Assembly (NCBI GenBank): GCA_038380435.1
Contig: JAWZYU010000007.1
Coordinates: 23,663,001 to 23,727,000 of the forward strand
DNA from: Ryuthela nishihirai
Taxonomy: Eukaryota > Arthropoda > Arachnida > Araneae > Heptathelidae
DNA: 64,000 bases
Reading direction: 5' to 3'
The notes beneath the pieces were generated by a model that was given only the letters and a program-made list of their open reading frames with translations, did not search any database and had not been told where the DNA came from. How positions within the stretch are numbered: position 1 is the first letter of the stretch; every line of letters starts with the position of its first letter. Positions 23,563-35,669 of the stretch are shown here, one piece after another. A program made the translations under genes and the position numbers.

Positions 23563-23714
23563 CTGGGATTTAGATAGTCGAGGAATATAGAATTCCTTTA
23601 TATTCCTTGAAGACACTACGATGACAATACCTTCACTCAATGCTGTGAATATTGATTCAATATCAGAATCAAAGAATGGTTCAGCCTCACGCATTAACTC
23701 CATGTTATGAGATT
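23563..23714 (-). CDS. Candidate internal exon of an unidentified gene
   Basis: Read on the minus strand, a T-rich tract ending ATAAG is followed by 152 nt open in one frame, then CCCAG joined to GTGAGTAG, a near-perfect donor. The frame (50 codons after a 2-nt split codon) includes MELMREAEPFFDSDIESIF and TALSEGIVIVVSSRN, a varied composition unlike the AT-rich noise around it. The same frame stays open past the donor to a stop at 23332 (123 residues from the ATG at 23703), so a single-exon small protein is the alternative. I do not recognise the family. The alternation of charged helix and a hydrophobic VIVV strand gives a folded look but no assignable domain. Confidence 0.4.
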
Positions 23715-24657
23715 CTTATAAAAAAAAAATTATTTTCAGTAGATAAGCTGTATGTGGTGAATTGCACAGAGCAAGACACATAGCATATTCAATGAATCGG
23801 ATACAGATTCCGATTCAGAAACTGATACTCTTCATTCATGCAAAATTAAGAAATTTTGGAGTTTCTACAGTGGTAGAAATCAAGCACATACCTAAGATTT
23901 AGTTTTGGGTGGGGTCAGAGAATAAGACTTTGGTAGTGTTTCACAATTTCTAAATTACTCCACTGGATAGGAAAAGTTAAAATAATATTCCATATGGAAT
24001 AAAATTTTAGTTTTTTTTAAATCTATATTTAGTGTCGGTATATAACATGAAAATGATAACATGGGGCCTAAATAAATAAAATTATACAACGACACTTGAT
24101 TTGTATTTCAAAGCAGGAAAGTATGAAATACTTTATATATATATAAAGGTTTCAACAGCAAAATGGGAACAGTTAAATATTATCTCAATAAAAAGTTCAC
24201 ATTCAGATCTCAATAATTTCTTCAATTTGACTCTTATTTAAAATTATATCTAATGATAAATTAAAAGTCTCATTCAAATCTATCTAAATCTCGATTTCAA
24301 ATAATATTCCTTCAGTATTAACAGAGTTGTGAATGTCAAAATATTTAACAGGCTACAACAAATTGACCGCAAAATTTAATTAAAACTGGTTAACAGATCG
24401 ATACCGAATGTAATGCATTCGGTTCTCTACTAGAGTCAACTCACTATATATCTGATCTCTTAATCTGATTTAATATTTTAATTAATTTTTGGGGGCAAAT
24501 GGTTTGTAGCCTGTGGCTAGTGATTAGACAACTAACGACAGTTCTAACAAGGCAAACCTTTGTGTGATGTATTAACTCTTACTAAGGCAGTGGTTAGCAG
24601 TGACTTTGGTCTTAGTAGGGCATGTCCTTGCATGAGAAGTCCTGTAAAAGCTAGGAG
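23715..24657. other. No recognised feature
   Basis: AT-rich sequence. No frame, repeat or element end recognised. Confidence 0.5.
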
Positions 24658-26480
24658 CAGGGGCGTAGCGAAGGACTATGATTGGGGAGGGGGGAGAATT
24701 CAAAACTTTGCCAACTCGAAATTCAAATTTTGCCAACTGAGCAAACTTTTAGATTTTCGCTCCGTGGGAGGGGGGAAGATGTTGGGGCAATTTTACTTCC
24801 AATTTTGTCATCTAGCCGTAGTTTCACAGAAATAATTCCAATATTCACATTTTTTCTGAATTATGAACTGTGTAGCATGTCAGTTGAATTTTCCCTTGAT
24901 TTGGCCAACTCTCCTAAATTTCACGACACTAATTCCAATCTTTACATCTCTCCTAAATTTGCCAAATCACTTCAAACTTCAAGATTTTGCCAAGTTTTCT
25001 CGATTTTAGTCAACTATCGTGAATTTCACAAATCCAATCCCAATTATCACAACTAGCAAGTATTTTCCAAGTGGATTCGAATTCAAATTTTGCCAACTAT
25101 TCTACTTTTTCTTCAGTTTCCTCGATTTGCCCAACACTACTTAATTTCACAAATTGCCTATATTTTACCAAATGGATTCGAATTTTGCCTACTACCCTAG
25201 CTTTCGCCAACTCGATGTAATTTTACAGAAAAAAAATCGCAATTTTCACATCTTCTCTGAATTTGACAAGTCACTTCGAATTTTATCAACTCTCCTTAAT
25301 TGCGCCAAGAAAGGCACAATTTTCACAACTCCCCTGTATTTTATCAAGTGGCTTCGAATTTTGGCAACTCCCCTAGATTTTGCCAAGAGTTCTTAATTTT
25401 TACAACTCTCCTTAATATCACAAAACCAATCCCAATTTTTACAACCCACCTGTACTTTACCAAGTGGTTTCCAGTTTTGCCAACTTCCCTAGATTTTGCC
25501 ATGTTTTCTCGATTTTGTCAACTCTCCTTAATTTCACAAAAACAATCCCAATTTTCACAAATCTCCCGTATTTTACCAAGTGGATTCGAATTTTGCCAAC
25601 TCTCCTAGATATTGCGAGATTGCCTCGATTATGCAAACACGCCATAATTTTACAGAAAAAAAGATTGCAATTTTTACATCTCACCTGAATTTTGTCAACT
25701 CTCCAAGATTTTGCAAAGTCACTCCGAATTTTGCCCAACTGCCCCTAGTTTTTCGAACTACCCCTAGATTTTGCCAAATGCCCCTAATTTTAGCCAACTG
25801 CCACCAGATTTTGCCAACTCCTTAAGTTTTGCCAACTTTCCTAGATTTTGCCAACTTCCTAAGTTTTGCCAACTCTCCTAGATTTTGCCAACTCGCCATA
25901 ATTTTACAGAAAAGAATCCAAATTTTCACATCTCACCTGAATTTTGCCAACTCCCCACGATTTTGCCAAGTCATTCCGAATTTTGCCAACTCGCCATAAT
26001 TTTACAGAAAAAAATCATAAATTTTACATCTCACCTTAATTTTTGACAACTACCTACGATTTTGCCAAGTCACTCCAAATTTTGCCAACTCCCCAAGATT
26101 TTACCAAGTCCCTTCGAATTTTACCAACTCCCTAAGATTTTGCCAAGTTGTCCCGATTTTGCCAACTCCCCAAGATTTTACCAAGTCCTTTCGAATTTTG
26201 CCAACTGCCTAAGATTTTGCCAAGTTGTCCCGTTTTTGCCAACTCATCTATATTTCTATATGTTACTAAGTGGGTTCGAATTTTGTCAACTGCTCTAAAT
26301 TTTGCCGTCTCTCCATTTTCCAAACTGCCTTAGATTTGCCAAGTTGTCTCGATTTTGACATTTCCGCTTAATTTTCCAAAAAAAAAAAGTTCAAATTTTC
26401 ACAACTCATCTAGATTTTACGAAGCCACTTCGAATTTTGCCAACTCCGAGTTACTTGGGGGGGGGGGGAGCCTCGGTAAC
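24658..26480 (+). mobile_element. CAGGGGC element filled with TTTTGCCAA minisatellite, copy A
   Basis: The left end CAGGGGCGTAGCGAAGGACT is followed by a G-rich block and then about 1.6 kb of a degenerate 19-20 bp unit (typified by ATTTTGCCAACTCCCCAAG and ATTTTGCCAAGTCACTCCG). A higher-order repeat includes CCATAATTTTACAGAAAAA. It stops at a CTCCGAGTTACTTGGGG block with a long G run. The second terminus is missing here. Long open frames inside are by-products of the T-rich unit. Confidence 0.75.
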
Positions 26481-26732
26481 TTCTTGAATTCTCTTTTCTA
26501 TTATGTCACAAAAGAAAAAAAAAACGTATTAAATAAAAAATATTCCAGCTTTCATAATTCTTTGAATACTGAACAAATGTTGTTTAAAATCGAAGTTTAG
26601 ATAGATTTTATTGAGATCATTAATTTATCTTGACATATTTTTCATTAGAAATCATATTAAAGAAGTTATTGAGCTCTGAATGTGAATTTCTATTGAGATA
26701 ACATGGAAATGTTTCAATTTTTCTCCGCAGTA

Positions 26733-26820
26733 TAAAATACCCCCTCAAGCAGCTGCTTGCCACAGAGGTCTGACAGGAGCCTGTCAGTTTATATGCCACA
26801 GTAGGAGATCTGAGAGGATG
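26733..26820 (-). mobile_element. SINE-B, 5'-truncated
   Basis: TACCCCCTCAAGCAGCTGC through the CTGTCAG pair to GAGAGGATGG. Confidence 0.85.
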
Positions 26821-26982
26821 GTAGTAATTGTATATTTTAATAATCCTGCAACTGCAGCATCTGCCGCATTAAACGCTGCCGTACAATTTAAAGGAATTTA
26901 TAGAGTAAATACTACGACAGATATAGCTCAAACAATTTGCAATAACGTCGCTGAGGATGTGTTTGCAGACGTGTTAAACTAA
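26818..26982 (+). CDS. Short coding-looking frame, 54 residues, unknown
   Basis: An ATG supplied by the edge of a SINE-B fragment opens a frame of 54 codons ending TAA. The peptide starts MVVIVYFNNPATAASAALN, continues AAVQFKGIYRVNTTTD and ends VAEDVFADVLN. Alanine-rich, balanced composition with no stop is unusual for local DNA (compare the T-rich flanks), so it could be an exon relic of a host or captured gene. No acceptor or donor is convincing. Homology unknown. Confidence 0.2.
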   Translation: MVVIVYFNNPATAASAALNAAVQFKGIYRVNTTTDIAQTICNNVAEDVFADVLN

Positions 26983-27077
26983 TATTGAAAGTATAGTAGA
27001 AGTTCCATTATCTATTTTCCGAAAATGTAAATATAGTGTTAAAAGATCAAAAGTGACATCCCATTTGAAACATATAT

Positions 27078-27833
27078 AAGGTGACCAGACGTCCCGCTTT
27101 TGGCGGGACAGTCCCGTTTTTTAACAATTTGTCCCGCGTCCCGCGGCGTTTTAAAAAAGTCCCGATTTTTGGAAAGAATGCACGACAAGCTAGGGAACGG
27201 CGGGAGAACGGGAAGGGAATATACGGTTTTCGGCGGCCATGTGGCTATTTCGCCAGGATATGAGTTTTATATTATTTTTGTTAATTTTGTAATGTTAAAC
27301 TTTAATAATAAGAAATAATTGTTGAGAACTGATTATCGAGAACTGCTTATCAAAGTTCGCATTGTTGATCAGTTGTTAGAATTCGACCACCATTGTTTAG
27401 ACTTAATGAACAATGACCGTACTGCGTGCTAGTGCTAGTTAAACAAGTGATGTCAACAAATCAGCTATTCAGATAATTTAGGTAAGTAATTTACTTATTT
27501 ATTTCATAAATACATAAATTTTCTTGAATTTAGCAGACAGTACTCGTATTATTTATATTTTATAGTGGCGGCAAAAAGTCTAGCGCCGGCCTTGTAAGTG
27601 ACACTTACGACTTACGTTACGGCAAATTCAGAGGAAAAATAATACAAGTTAGTATTGTTATTATTTAGAAAGAAACATAGGATTAAAATTAAAATAATTT
27701 TTAAAATATAGTTACTTTATAACAATCAAATTAATTTAATTTATAAACTAAGAATAAAATATGGTGTCCCGCTTACCAATGGTGACCGCTCATGGTGTCC
27801 CGCTTTACCAATGTTAAAATCTGGTCACTTTAG
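27078..27833. mobile_element. hAT-type non-autonomous element
   Basis: Ends AAGGTGACCAGA and TCTGGTCACTTTAG are inverted, and the flanking 8-bp repeat ACATATAT is at 27070-27077 and 27834-27841. GTCCCGC phrases repeat inside both ends. An 8-bp duplication is the hAT signature. No transposase frame. Confidence 0.8.
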
Positions 27834-28509
27834 ACATATATCGAGTCTAATATGTTGTGTGATCAACTCTCGCAGCAATAAATTCTTACAACTATGCTTT
27901 ATACAAGTGCTTCTCAAAATGGCGGTCAGCGCGAGAGCCAATCAGTCGCTGGTTCTCAGCAAGCTGCCAGGAAAGAAAAAAATAGGTTTTCAGCAGAATA
28001 ACATCAGTGGTGAAAGTAGGCTGGTACGCCGCATTGGCAAGAAATTATTTGCTGGTACGGTGTACCGGTAAAACATTTTTCGCTAGTTGTGGATTTAACG
28101 ATTTCTGTTACACATCAGTGCTCTTTCTATTGAGCATTTAATTAAGAAAAGCATATTCTTGCTTGTAAAAGTAATTCGTCGATTTTCGATTACACTATTA
28201 CAGCAGAAAAATATTAATGTGGTTGGGTAGGGGGGACAAGCACTCAATCGAGCCGGAAAAAGTAATGGATTTTCGTTATAGTCTCAAATTTTTCACCTTC
28301 GTTTCAGAGTTTTTTTATTTCTTTAAATGTTTCAAAAATGCTTGAAATATGTAGAAATGTAATAACTTTTGGACTTCATTATCCCTATTAGCAGGGCTGA
28401 TATTCAGCCTGTACGCACACGTACCGCCGTATTGGTTGTTAAAATATTGAAATTCCTCTGTACCGGTTGCTAAATAGTAAATATAATAATTGTGATAAGC
28501 CGGAAGATT

Positions 28510-30116
28510 ATTTATATAATATATATAACATATTATAAAAATTGGGATTTTTTTTTCTGTAAAATTATAGCGAGTTGACAAAATCGAGGCAACTTGGCAA
28601 AATCTAGGGCTTGGGTTGGATTGTTTTACCTCTGAGCGGCACTTTTTTGCACACCATGGGCTAAATGGCCAGGTTACATGGACCCCGAAGGCTCAGAGAA
28701 GGTTGGGGGAGGGGACCCACTGGAACAGCTGTTGGGTGACAGATGGTAGCCTCCCGTCAAGGCCATCCAGCGTGTTCTCTAACGAGCACAAGGTATGGCT
28801 CTCCCGCACACGAGGCCACGGCTTAACGTCCCATCCGACGGACGGCGGCCTTTCCAAGCCCATCGGTGTCCCCTACTGACCGTGGACAGGGCGGGGAATT
28901 TTGCGGAGATAAATCTCAACGCTGACCCAGCTGGGACTCGAACCTGGGAACTACAGATTACGAGCCTGGCGCGCTACCGACTGAGCCACCCCCGCCCCCA
29001 AAATCTAGGGCAATTGGCAAAATCGGAATAACTTGGAAAAAAAAAAAAAAAAAAAAACCTTGCGGAGCTGGCAAAATTCAGGTAAGATGTAAAAAATTGG
29101 GATTTTTTCTGTAAAATTATGGCACATTGGCAAAATCTAGGGGAGTTGGCAAAATTCGAAGCCACTTTGTAAAATACAGGTAAGTTCTGAATATTGGGAT
29201 AGTTTTTGTGCAATTAAGGAGTGTTGGTGAAATCTAGGAAAGTTGGCAAAATCCGAAGTGACTTGGCAAATTCAGGTGAGATGTAAAAAACGGGATGTTT
29301 TTTCTGTAAAATTATGGTGAGTTGGCAAAATCTACGGGAATTGGCCAAATCGCAGTAACTTGGCAAAATCTAGGGCATTTGACAAAATACAGGCGAGTTG
29401 TAATGTAATAATTGGGATAGATTTTGTGAAATTTAGGAGAGTTGGCAAAATCTTGGGGAGTTGACAAAATTCGAAGTGACTTGTTAAAATTGAAGTGAGA
29501 TGTAAAAATTGGTATTGTTTTATGTAAAATTATTGCAAGTTCGCAAAATCTAGGGAGTTGACAAAATTAGAAGCCAACTGGTAAAATACAGGCAAGTTGG
29601 GAAAACTGGGATTGTTGTTGTGCAATTAAGGAGAGTTGGCAAAATTCGAATTGACTTAACAAATTCAGGGAGATGTAAAAATTAGAATTTTTTCTGAAAA
29701 CTGTATCAAGTTGGCCGAAAAAAGGTAACTTGACAAAATCTACGGGAGTTGGCGGAAAAAAGGTAACTTGGCAAACAGAGGGCAGTTCGGCGAAATTCGA
29801 AGCCTCCTGGTAAAATACACGAGAGTTGTGATAATTGGAATTTTTTTTTTTGGAAAGTTAGCAAAATCGAAAAAACTTGGTCCAATCTTGGGATGGGGTG
29901 TAGGCAAAATCGGCACAACTTGGGAAAAATTGTAAAATTATGTTGTTTGGGGGTACCCCCCCCCCCCCATGGAGCGAATTTCTGGGTGCGACCGCGATAA
30001 AGAAAGAAGTAACGTAAAGGTCTTATTTTCTCAGTTGGTAAACATTTTAATTCCGAGTTGGAAAATTTTCGTTGTTTCCTCCCTCCCCGCAACCATAGTC
30101 CTTCGCTATGCCCCTA
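28510..30116 (-). mobile_element. CAGGGGC minisatellite element, copy B
   Basis: Reverse-oriented array of the same unit (AGTTGGCAAAATCTAGGG). It is closed on the right by CATAGTCCTTCGCTATGCCC, the inverse of the copy A terminus. The left terminus is absent. SINE-A 28611-28998 interrupts it. Confidence 0.75.
28611..28998 (-). mobile_element. SINE-A, full length, inside minisatellite
   Basis: 13-bp perfect TSD CAAAATCTAGGGC at 28598-28610 and 28999-29011. Close to consensus, so a young copy. Confidence 0.97.
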
Positions 30117-30364
30117 TTCAGGGCGAGGTAACGCGATACCACTTTACGGCTCGTAAATTGTTATAATACCGCAGAAAACTGATACTATTGAATAGATTAT
30201 GTGGTCGTGTTATGTAGGTAGTAGAAAGAACAAGTAACGATATCTTCATAGTAGATTATCAGAGCATCAATTACTCCAAAAATATTGTTTAAATTGAATA
30301 ACCAAAGCAACGTGAAAAAATATCCCTTTATATTTAAGTGGAAACATTTTACACCATGCATGTA

Positions 30365-30785
30365 GGGACGGGGGTGGCTCAGTCGGTAGCGCGCCAGACT
30401 CGTAATCTGTAGTTCCCAGGTTCGAGTCCCAGCTGGGTCAGCGTTGATTTTTATCTCCGCAAAATTCCCCGCCCTGCCCACGGTCAGTAGGGGACACCGA
30501 TGGGCTTGGAAAGGCCGCCGTCCGTCGGATAGGACGTTAAGCCGTGGCACCGTTTGCGGGAGAGCCATACCCTGTGCACGTTAACACGCTTAAGAACACG
30601 CACGTTAATCACGCCTAAGAACACGCTGGATGGCCTTGACGGGAGGCTACCATCTGTCTCCCAACAGCTGTTCCAGTGGGTCCCCTCCCCCAACCTTCTC
30701 TGAGCCTTCGGGATTCTTGTGACCTGGCCATTTAGCCCATGGTGTGCAAAAAAGTGCCGCTCAGAGGTAAAACAATCCAATCCAA
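30365..30785 (+). mobile_element. SINE-A, full length, with internal duplication
   Basis: TSD TTTTACACCATGCA (30347-30360) and TTTTACAGCATGCA (30786-30799), one mismatch. A ~30-bp extra segment repeats the GCACGTTAA / TAAGAACACGC phrase at 30577-30625. Confidence 0.95.
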
Positions 30786-31184
30786 TTTTACAGCATGCAC
30801 TATATCTACATGATAAGGTTAACTTTCAACACAAGCTGAAAGAGTACGCCACTCCTCTGACGTCACCGCAATTCTAATGATCGACAGAGGGACGAAAAAG
30901 GGGGAAAGCAATGGTTGCCTTGTTAAAACCACATGACTTGAAGGTGCAGAAATTTTTTTTGTACTTTCGCAAAATTCATTCTTTTTCTACTGCAGTTTGG
31001 ATGTGAAAACTCTGCAATTTTGCATGTATTGTTGGGAATATCACAGAGGCGAAATTTCTGTACCTCGTGCAATCATTGATTGCATTTTATGAATCTTAAA
31101 AGTTACTATCAAAGAAGTGTTCACTCTACATGAGTTTAACGTCAATATCAAATATGAGGGAAAACTTGTCTTCAGTGGGGTGGA

Positions 31185-31440
31185 ATACGAACTCACGACC
31201 TCTTCTTGATAACATGTCAGGTGCTCTGATCGCTGAGTTACTGGACGCCGATCAAGAGCCTGCCTTCAAGAGACACATCAAGAGCCTGCCTTCAAGAGAC
31301 ACGGAGTTGTGTACTACAAGTAGGAAAGTTCATAATATCAATTGCAGAAAATCTGGATCAATGGCCTGTAAGAGTTCCGATCCGAACACCTAACATGTTA
31401 TCAGGAGGTCGTGGGTTCATATCCCACCCAAAACAATATG
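31185..31440. repeat. tRNA-like relics, third family, inverted pair
   Basis: 31185-31245 (minus) reads AGCGATCAGAGCACCTGACA then GTCGTGAGTTCGTATTCC. 31385-31435 (plus) reads CACCTAACATGTTATCAGG then GTGGGTTCATATCCCACC. Between them a 26-bp unit (ATCAAGAGCCTGCC...) is tandemly doubled. Confidence 0.5.
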
Positions 31441-31819
31441 GTCGATATGTCATTCTAAAAAAATGTTAAATTTTGCATCTGGGTTTAGAATATGCAAGTT
31501 GATTGATTAAAATACAAGTAAAAAATTATTTTTTCCTTCTAGAAAAATGTGATTTTAATTTTTAAAATTAAAATATTTAAAATTAAAAAATATTAAAGAA
31601 AAAAATTTTAAAACAAATTAAAAACATTAAATTAAAAAAAAGCCACATCTCATTATTTTTTTTTTCAATAAAGCCGAAATCCGAAATCGAAGCGGAATTA
31701 GTACGTATTCAGGTACATTAATTTTAATTCACATTAAAAACCCCTAAATCATCGCTATTAGCGGAAAACATAGGGAAAAATAGAAAACACTGTGGCAGTG
31801 TACTTTCGTCACCATAAAA
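31441..31819. other. AT-rich low-complexity sequence
   Basis: Mostly A/T runs around 31500-31660. Nothing recognised. Confidence 0.5.
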
Positions 31820-31885
31820 ATAAATAATAAATAAATAAATACCCCCTCAAGCAGCTGCTTGTCACAGAGGTCTGACAACTTACAT
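31820..31885 (-). mobile_element. SINE-B tail fragment
   Basis: AAATAAATACCCCCTCAAGC to ACAGAGGTCTGACA. Confidence 0.8.
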
Positions 31886-32057
31886 GTCACTTATTACCCC
31901 TGCAAGATGATTTCAGTGGAGTGATCGCCAATGCCTGATTTTCCACAGATAGCTATGCTTTGAAGCGCCGGCAAGAAATAAATTCTACATTATCCGCTGA
32001 ACAACATTGATATGCTTCGTGCGTTCCAACCTTTCATAGCTGGCTGCTGACGAAGTA

Positions 32058-32249
32058 TTGCAGATGAGTTTCGAAACTGTAACATCATTTATTTCCGTTT
32101 GGATTAAAGTAAAAGTAGAATATCTTGAACTTGCTGAAATTATTCTGAAAATTCTCCTCCCATTTCCGTCGTGTTACCTTTGCGAGATTGTTTTCTCAAC
32201 CATGAGTGTCGTTAATAGAACCTGCGCGGATGGGGATATCCGTATTTAA
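32058..32249 (+). pseudogene. hAT transposase C-terminal relic
   Basis: The frame contains YLELAEIILKILLPF, PSCYLCEIVFSTMSVV and NRT. This matches the hAT C-terminal dimerisation region as in ZBED/SCAN-type hAT proteins (usual pattern LLPF---YLCE-GFS-M--IK-K-R). The expected KYRNRL continuation is lost at about residue 54. No BED finger or RNase H-like catalytic core is seen upstream. Confidence 0.75.
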
Positions 32250-32589
32250 AAGTTCTCGGCGGATAAAAGATTAATGCTAATGCGGATAGATGATAAAACC
32301 GCGGATAAAAAAATTGGTGTTAAAGTGGATAGTGGATAAAATCTCGAATTTGATAAGATATTCAGGAACGTTTGTAAACATTACTGCATTATTTATTGAT
32401 GACATGAGTGAAAAAAAATACTTGAGATAATGGAAAAAAGAAACTTTTTTGAAAATTCAGAGAAGGTATTCATTTCAAAAAGAAAAATCAATTTTTTGGG
32501 ATAAAGCCACAAATTGAAAAAAAAAAAAACCTTATATGAAAGAAAGACCTTTTTTCTGGAAAAAGCAGAATATAAATTCAAAAAATTAT

Positions 32590-32802
32590 AAAAATAAATA
32601 CTCCCCCCCCCCCCCCAAGCAGCTGCTTGCCACAGAGGTCTGACAGGAGCCTGTCAGTTTATATGCTATAGTAGAGGGTCTGAGAGGATGGCAGGACCTC
32701 AGCAGAAAAACAACACACACAACCATGCCTTACCCGGGGCTCGAACCCAGGTCCCTTAGATCAGTAGCCAAGCGTGCTAACCACCCGGCCATGGGACGGC
32801 AT
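32590..32802 (-). mobile_element. SINE-B, full length
   Basis: C-run-expanded tail at 32603-32618, then AGCAGCTGCTTGCCAC to CCACCCGGCCATGGGACGG. Confidence 0.92.
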
Positions 32803-33086
32803 ATATAAAAAAAAAATTTACTGGAGTGTTACGCAGAAAACTGGAATTAAACATGTGAAAATTTCAGTACTGACGGTCACGAAGTTTTTCATAATGATGT
32901 GTAGAGAGTGATAAAACTGGAATGTCTTCCTATAGTTAATAACGCAAGTATAATAATTAACGCAAAATAATTTGAAAAATTACATTTAAGTATATTTTGT
33001 CTAATATTCAATGTTATTTTACGAATTAAAGACTCTTTTCTTCTTTTTCTTAACTAAATATCTTGTTTCAATATATAGAGTATATA

Positions 33087-33284
33087 AAAATAAATACCCT
33101 CTCAAGCAGCTGCTTGCCACAGAGGTCTGACAGCAGCCCGTCAGTTTAAATGCCATAGTAGAAGGTCTGTGAGGATGGCAGGACCTCAGTAGAAAAACAC
33201 AAACATCCATGCCTTACCTGGGGCTCGAACCCAGTCCCTTAGATCAGTAGCCAAGCGCGCTACAAACTCGAGACGGGACGGCAT
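33087..33284 (-). mobile_element. SINE-B, full length
   Basis: AAATAAATACCCTCTCAAGC to the head's ACGGGACGGC. Box A is damaged (CTACAAACTCGAGACGGG). Confidence 0.9.
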
Positions 33285-33317
33285 AAAGTATATGCTCTTT
33301 TTTGCAATGATCTAGGT

Positions 33318-33501
33318 CAGGGGTGGGCAAATAGCGGCCCGCTAAGAGTTTTTTGTGGCCCGCCAAGACAGTCAGAAAAATCCGCCTTGAACTGAGATTT
33401 CCTTCCCGTGCGCGACCGAAGATTCGTCTCGTATTTTCCACTAGGACGGCCACATCAATACGAATGCACAGTGTAGATACAAAAACAATTGCCCACCCCT
33501 G
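33318..33501. mobile_element. hAT-type MITE, 184 bp
   Basis: Ends CAGGGGTGGGCAAATAGC and ATTGCCCACCCCTG, with the perfect 8-bp TSD ATCTAGGT at 33310-33317 and 33502-33509. GGCCCGC is repeated inside the left end. Confidence 0.92.
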
Positions 33502-33589
33502 ATCTAGGTTTATATTCCAGGGATAATTTTCAGTATACTGACTGTGAATGCCTTTCTACTATATTTGATGGCTAGAAATCATATGGAAA

Positions 33590-34060
33590 TTGGTGTTCGA
33601 GGGTGTTTCGGGCTGTAGATGTTGAAAGCGTTACGAAATTTGGTCTTCGAAGGGTCCTTTGAGGTCAAATTTAAGTCTACCGGTGCTAGAGTGACGAAAA
33701 TTGTTTCCTGAGGATATTTTGGGTCGTAGATCTCAGAAATGTTGTGAAATTTTAGTTGTGTTGGGTCTTTTGAGGACTAACACAACTAAAATTACAAACA
33801 CAACTCTACTGGCAAAGGTCAAATGTAGATCTACTGGCAGTAGAGAGCTAAAAATTGGTGCCTGGGAGTATTTTGAGATGTAGATTTTAGAAATTATGCC
33901 AAATTTTGGATACCATGGGTCTTTTGAGATCAACGGTAAAATTACTATATACTGGTGCTGGAGAACTAAAAATTGGTGAATAAGACTAGTTCAGATGGTA
34001 GAACGTAGGAATAAGAGGAATTTTCAGATCTGGTGTTACGTTCGAGGTCAAATAGAGGCA
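33590..34060 (-). repeat. Degenerate ~105-bp tandem repeat
   Basis: Four or so units share TTTTGGGTCGTAGATCTCAG, TTTTGAGGTCAAA, CTACCGGTGCTAGAG and AAAATTGGTGCCTG. The inverse of the same unit is at 48225-48597 and 52259-52360. Confidence 0.8.
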
Positions 34061-34369
34061 GGAGAATCAAGAGGTGATTTTGGTTTTCTAGTAATACTAT
34101 TTACTCATTAAATACGTTTGATTTTTAGTAATATTATACAGTATGAACATAATGATAAAGAGTACATAAAGAGCCACACAAAGGGAAATTTGAAAGCAAT
34201 TGGTCAAGTACCTGCGGAATTCAGGGTGCTGAGATCTGCCACCACTTAATAGCGTTACCACGGACTTACAAAAAGCGCATTTACATCGGCGCCCTATCAG
34301 TTGCCTGTCCGGATACACCTATTATTTATTAGAATGTTAACATGATTATAAACTTTATAAGATTGTAAC

Positions 34370-34500
34370 CTGCTTAAGGCATGGTTGTATGTGTTGTTTT
34401 TCTGCTGAGGTCCTGTCATCCTCTCAGACCTTCTACTTTGGCATATAAACTGACAGGCTCCTGTCAGACCTCTGTGGCAAGCAGTTGCTTGAGGGGTATT
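34370..34500 (+). mobile_element. SINE-B, 5'-truncated
   Basis: Begins TTAAGGCATGGTTGTATG and ends TTGCTTGAGGGGTATTTTT. Confidence 0.88.
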
Positions 34501-34594
34501 TTTTTTTATTAACTAATCTATTATCAAATTTAAGACTGTCCAGCTTCTTTTTTAATAGAAAGATTGAGTTTTTTTTGTCGTGCATGTTTCTGGA

Positions 34595-34850
34595 GAGATG
34601 CGGGTTCGAGTCCCGTATGTCGGCGAAAATTTTAGCCGTCCCGTGGCCGAATGGTTAGCACGCTTGGCTACTGATCTAAGGGACCGGGTTCGAGCCCCGG
34701 ATTAGGCATGGATGTGTGTGTCGTTTTTCTGCTGAGGTCCTGCCATCCTCTCAGATCTCCTACTGTGGCATATAAACTGACAGGCTCCTGTCAGACCTCT
34801 GTGGCAAGCAGCTGCTTGGGGGGGGGGGGGGTTATTTATTTTTTTTATTT
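34595..34850 (+). mobile_element. SINE-B with an extra tRNA-like 5' segment
   Basis: Full SINE-B from 34638 (CGTCCCGTGGCCGAATGG) to a G-run-expanded tail. It is preceded by GGGTTCGAGTCCCGTATGTC and GGCGAAAATTTTAGC, a second box B-like segment that also precedes the copy at 38157. Confidence 0.9.
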
Positions 34851-35202
34851 ATATTTTTTAAACCAGGCTTCATTTTTGATATTACCATTTTTTATTTTAC
34901 ATTAACGGTCAGTAAGTATCTACTGTTTATTATGGCAGCTATTGAAAAGCCTGAAGGCGTACAGGATGGTGTCCAAACAGTATACCTCCCTGATGGCATG
35001 AAATTTGTGTTTTTAAAAGGGAAGAGATGTTTGCGACTTACACTTTACGCGACATACAGTTTGAGAAACCCAGGTGTAAGGGAATTCGTATAATATCGAT
35101 TGAAAGATCGAGGTGTTCTTAAAAATTTCGTGTAAGATGAAATCGTGTTTCTCAGTACGAATTTCTCATAAGAAAAATGAAAAATAAATATGGAGAGATA
35201 CG

Positions 35203-35584
35203 GTGGGTTGGGTTGTTTTACCTCTGAGCTGCACTTTTTTGCACACCATGGACTAAATGACCAGGTCACATGGACCCCGAAGTCTCAGAGAAGGTTGGGG
35301 ACCCACTGGAACAGCTGTTGGGAGACAGATGGTAGCCTGCCGTCAAGGCCATCCAGTGTGTTCTTTAACGTGCACAGGGTATGTCTCTCTCGCACACGGG
35401 GCCACTGCTTAACGTCCCATCCGACGGACGGCGGCCTTTCCAAGCCCATCGGTGACCCCTACTGACCGTGGGCAGGGCGGGAAATTTTGCGGAGATAAAT
35501 CTCAACGATGATCCAGCTGGGACTCGAACCTGGGAACTACAGATTACGAGCCTGGCACGCTACCGACTGAGCCACCCCCGCCCC
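35203..35584 (-). mobile_element. SINE-A, full length
   Basis: Short TSD GATACG at 35197-35202 and 35585-35590 (GATACGGT / GATACGTT). Confidence 0.93.
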
Positions 35585-35669
35585 GATACGTTTCGCAATC
35601 CTAATCTGATTAACATATTTTTAATTTTATTCCTGTGTTATGACTGCACTTTGTTTAATGGGTTACAGT

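Noticed and set aside
24658..26480. CRISPR-like array because of spaced short repeats
   Set aside because: Units are contiguous and degenerate with no unique spacers, and the genome is animal.
27900..28070. Coding exon around ATGGCGGTCAGCGCGAGAG
   Set aside because: Balanced base content but no splice sites or recognisable motif; short frame only.
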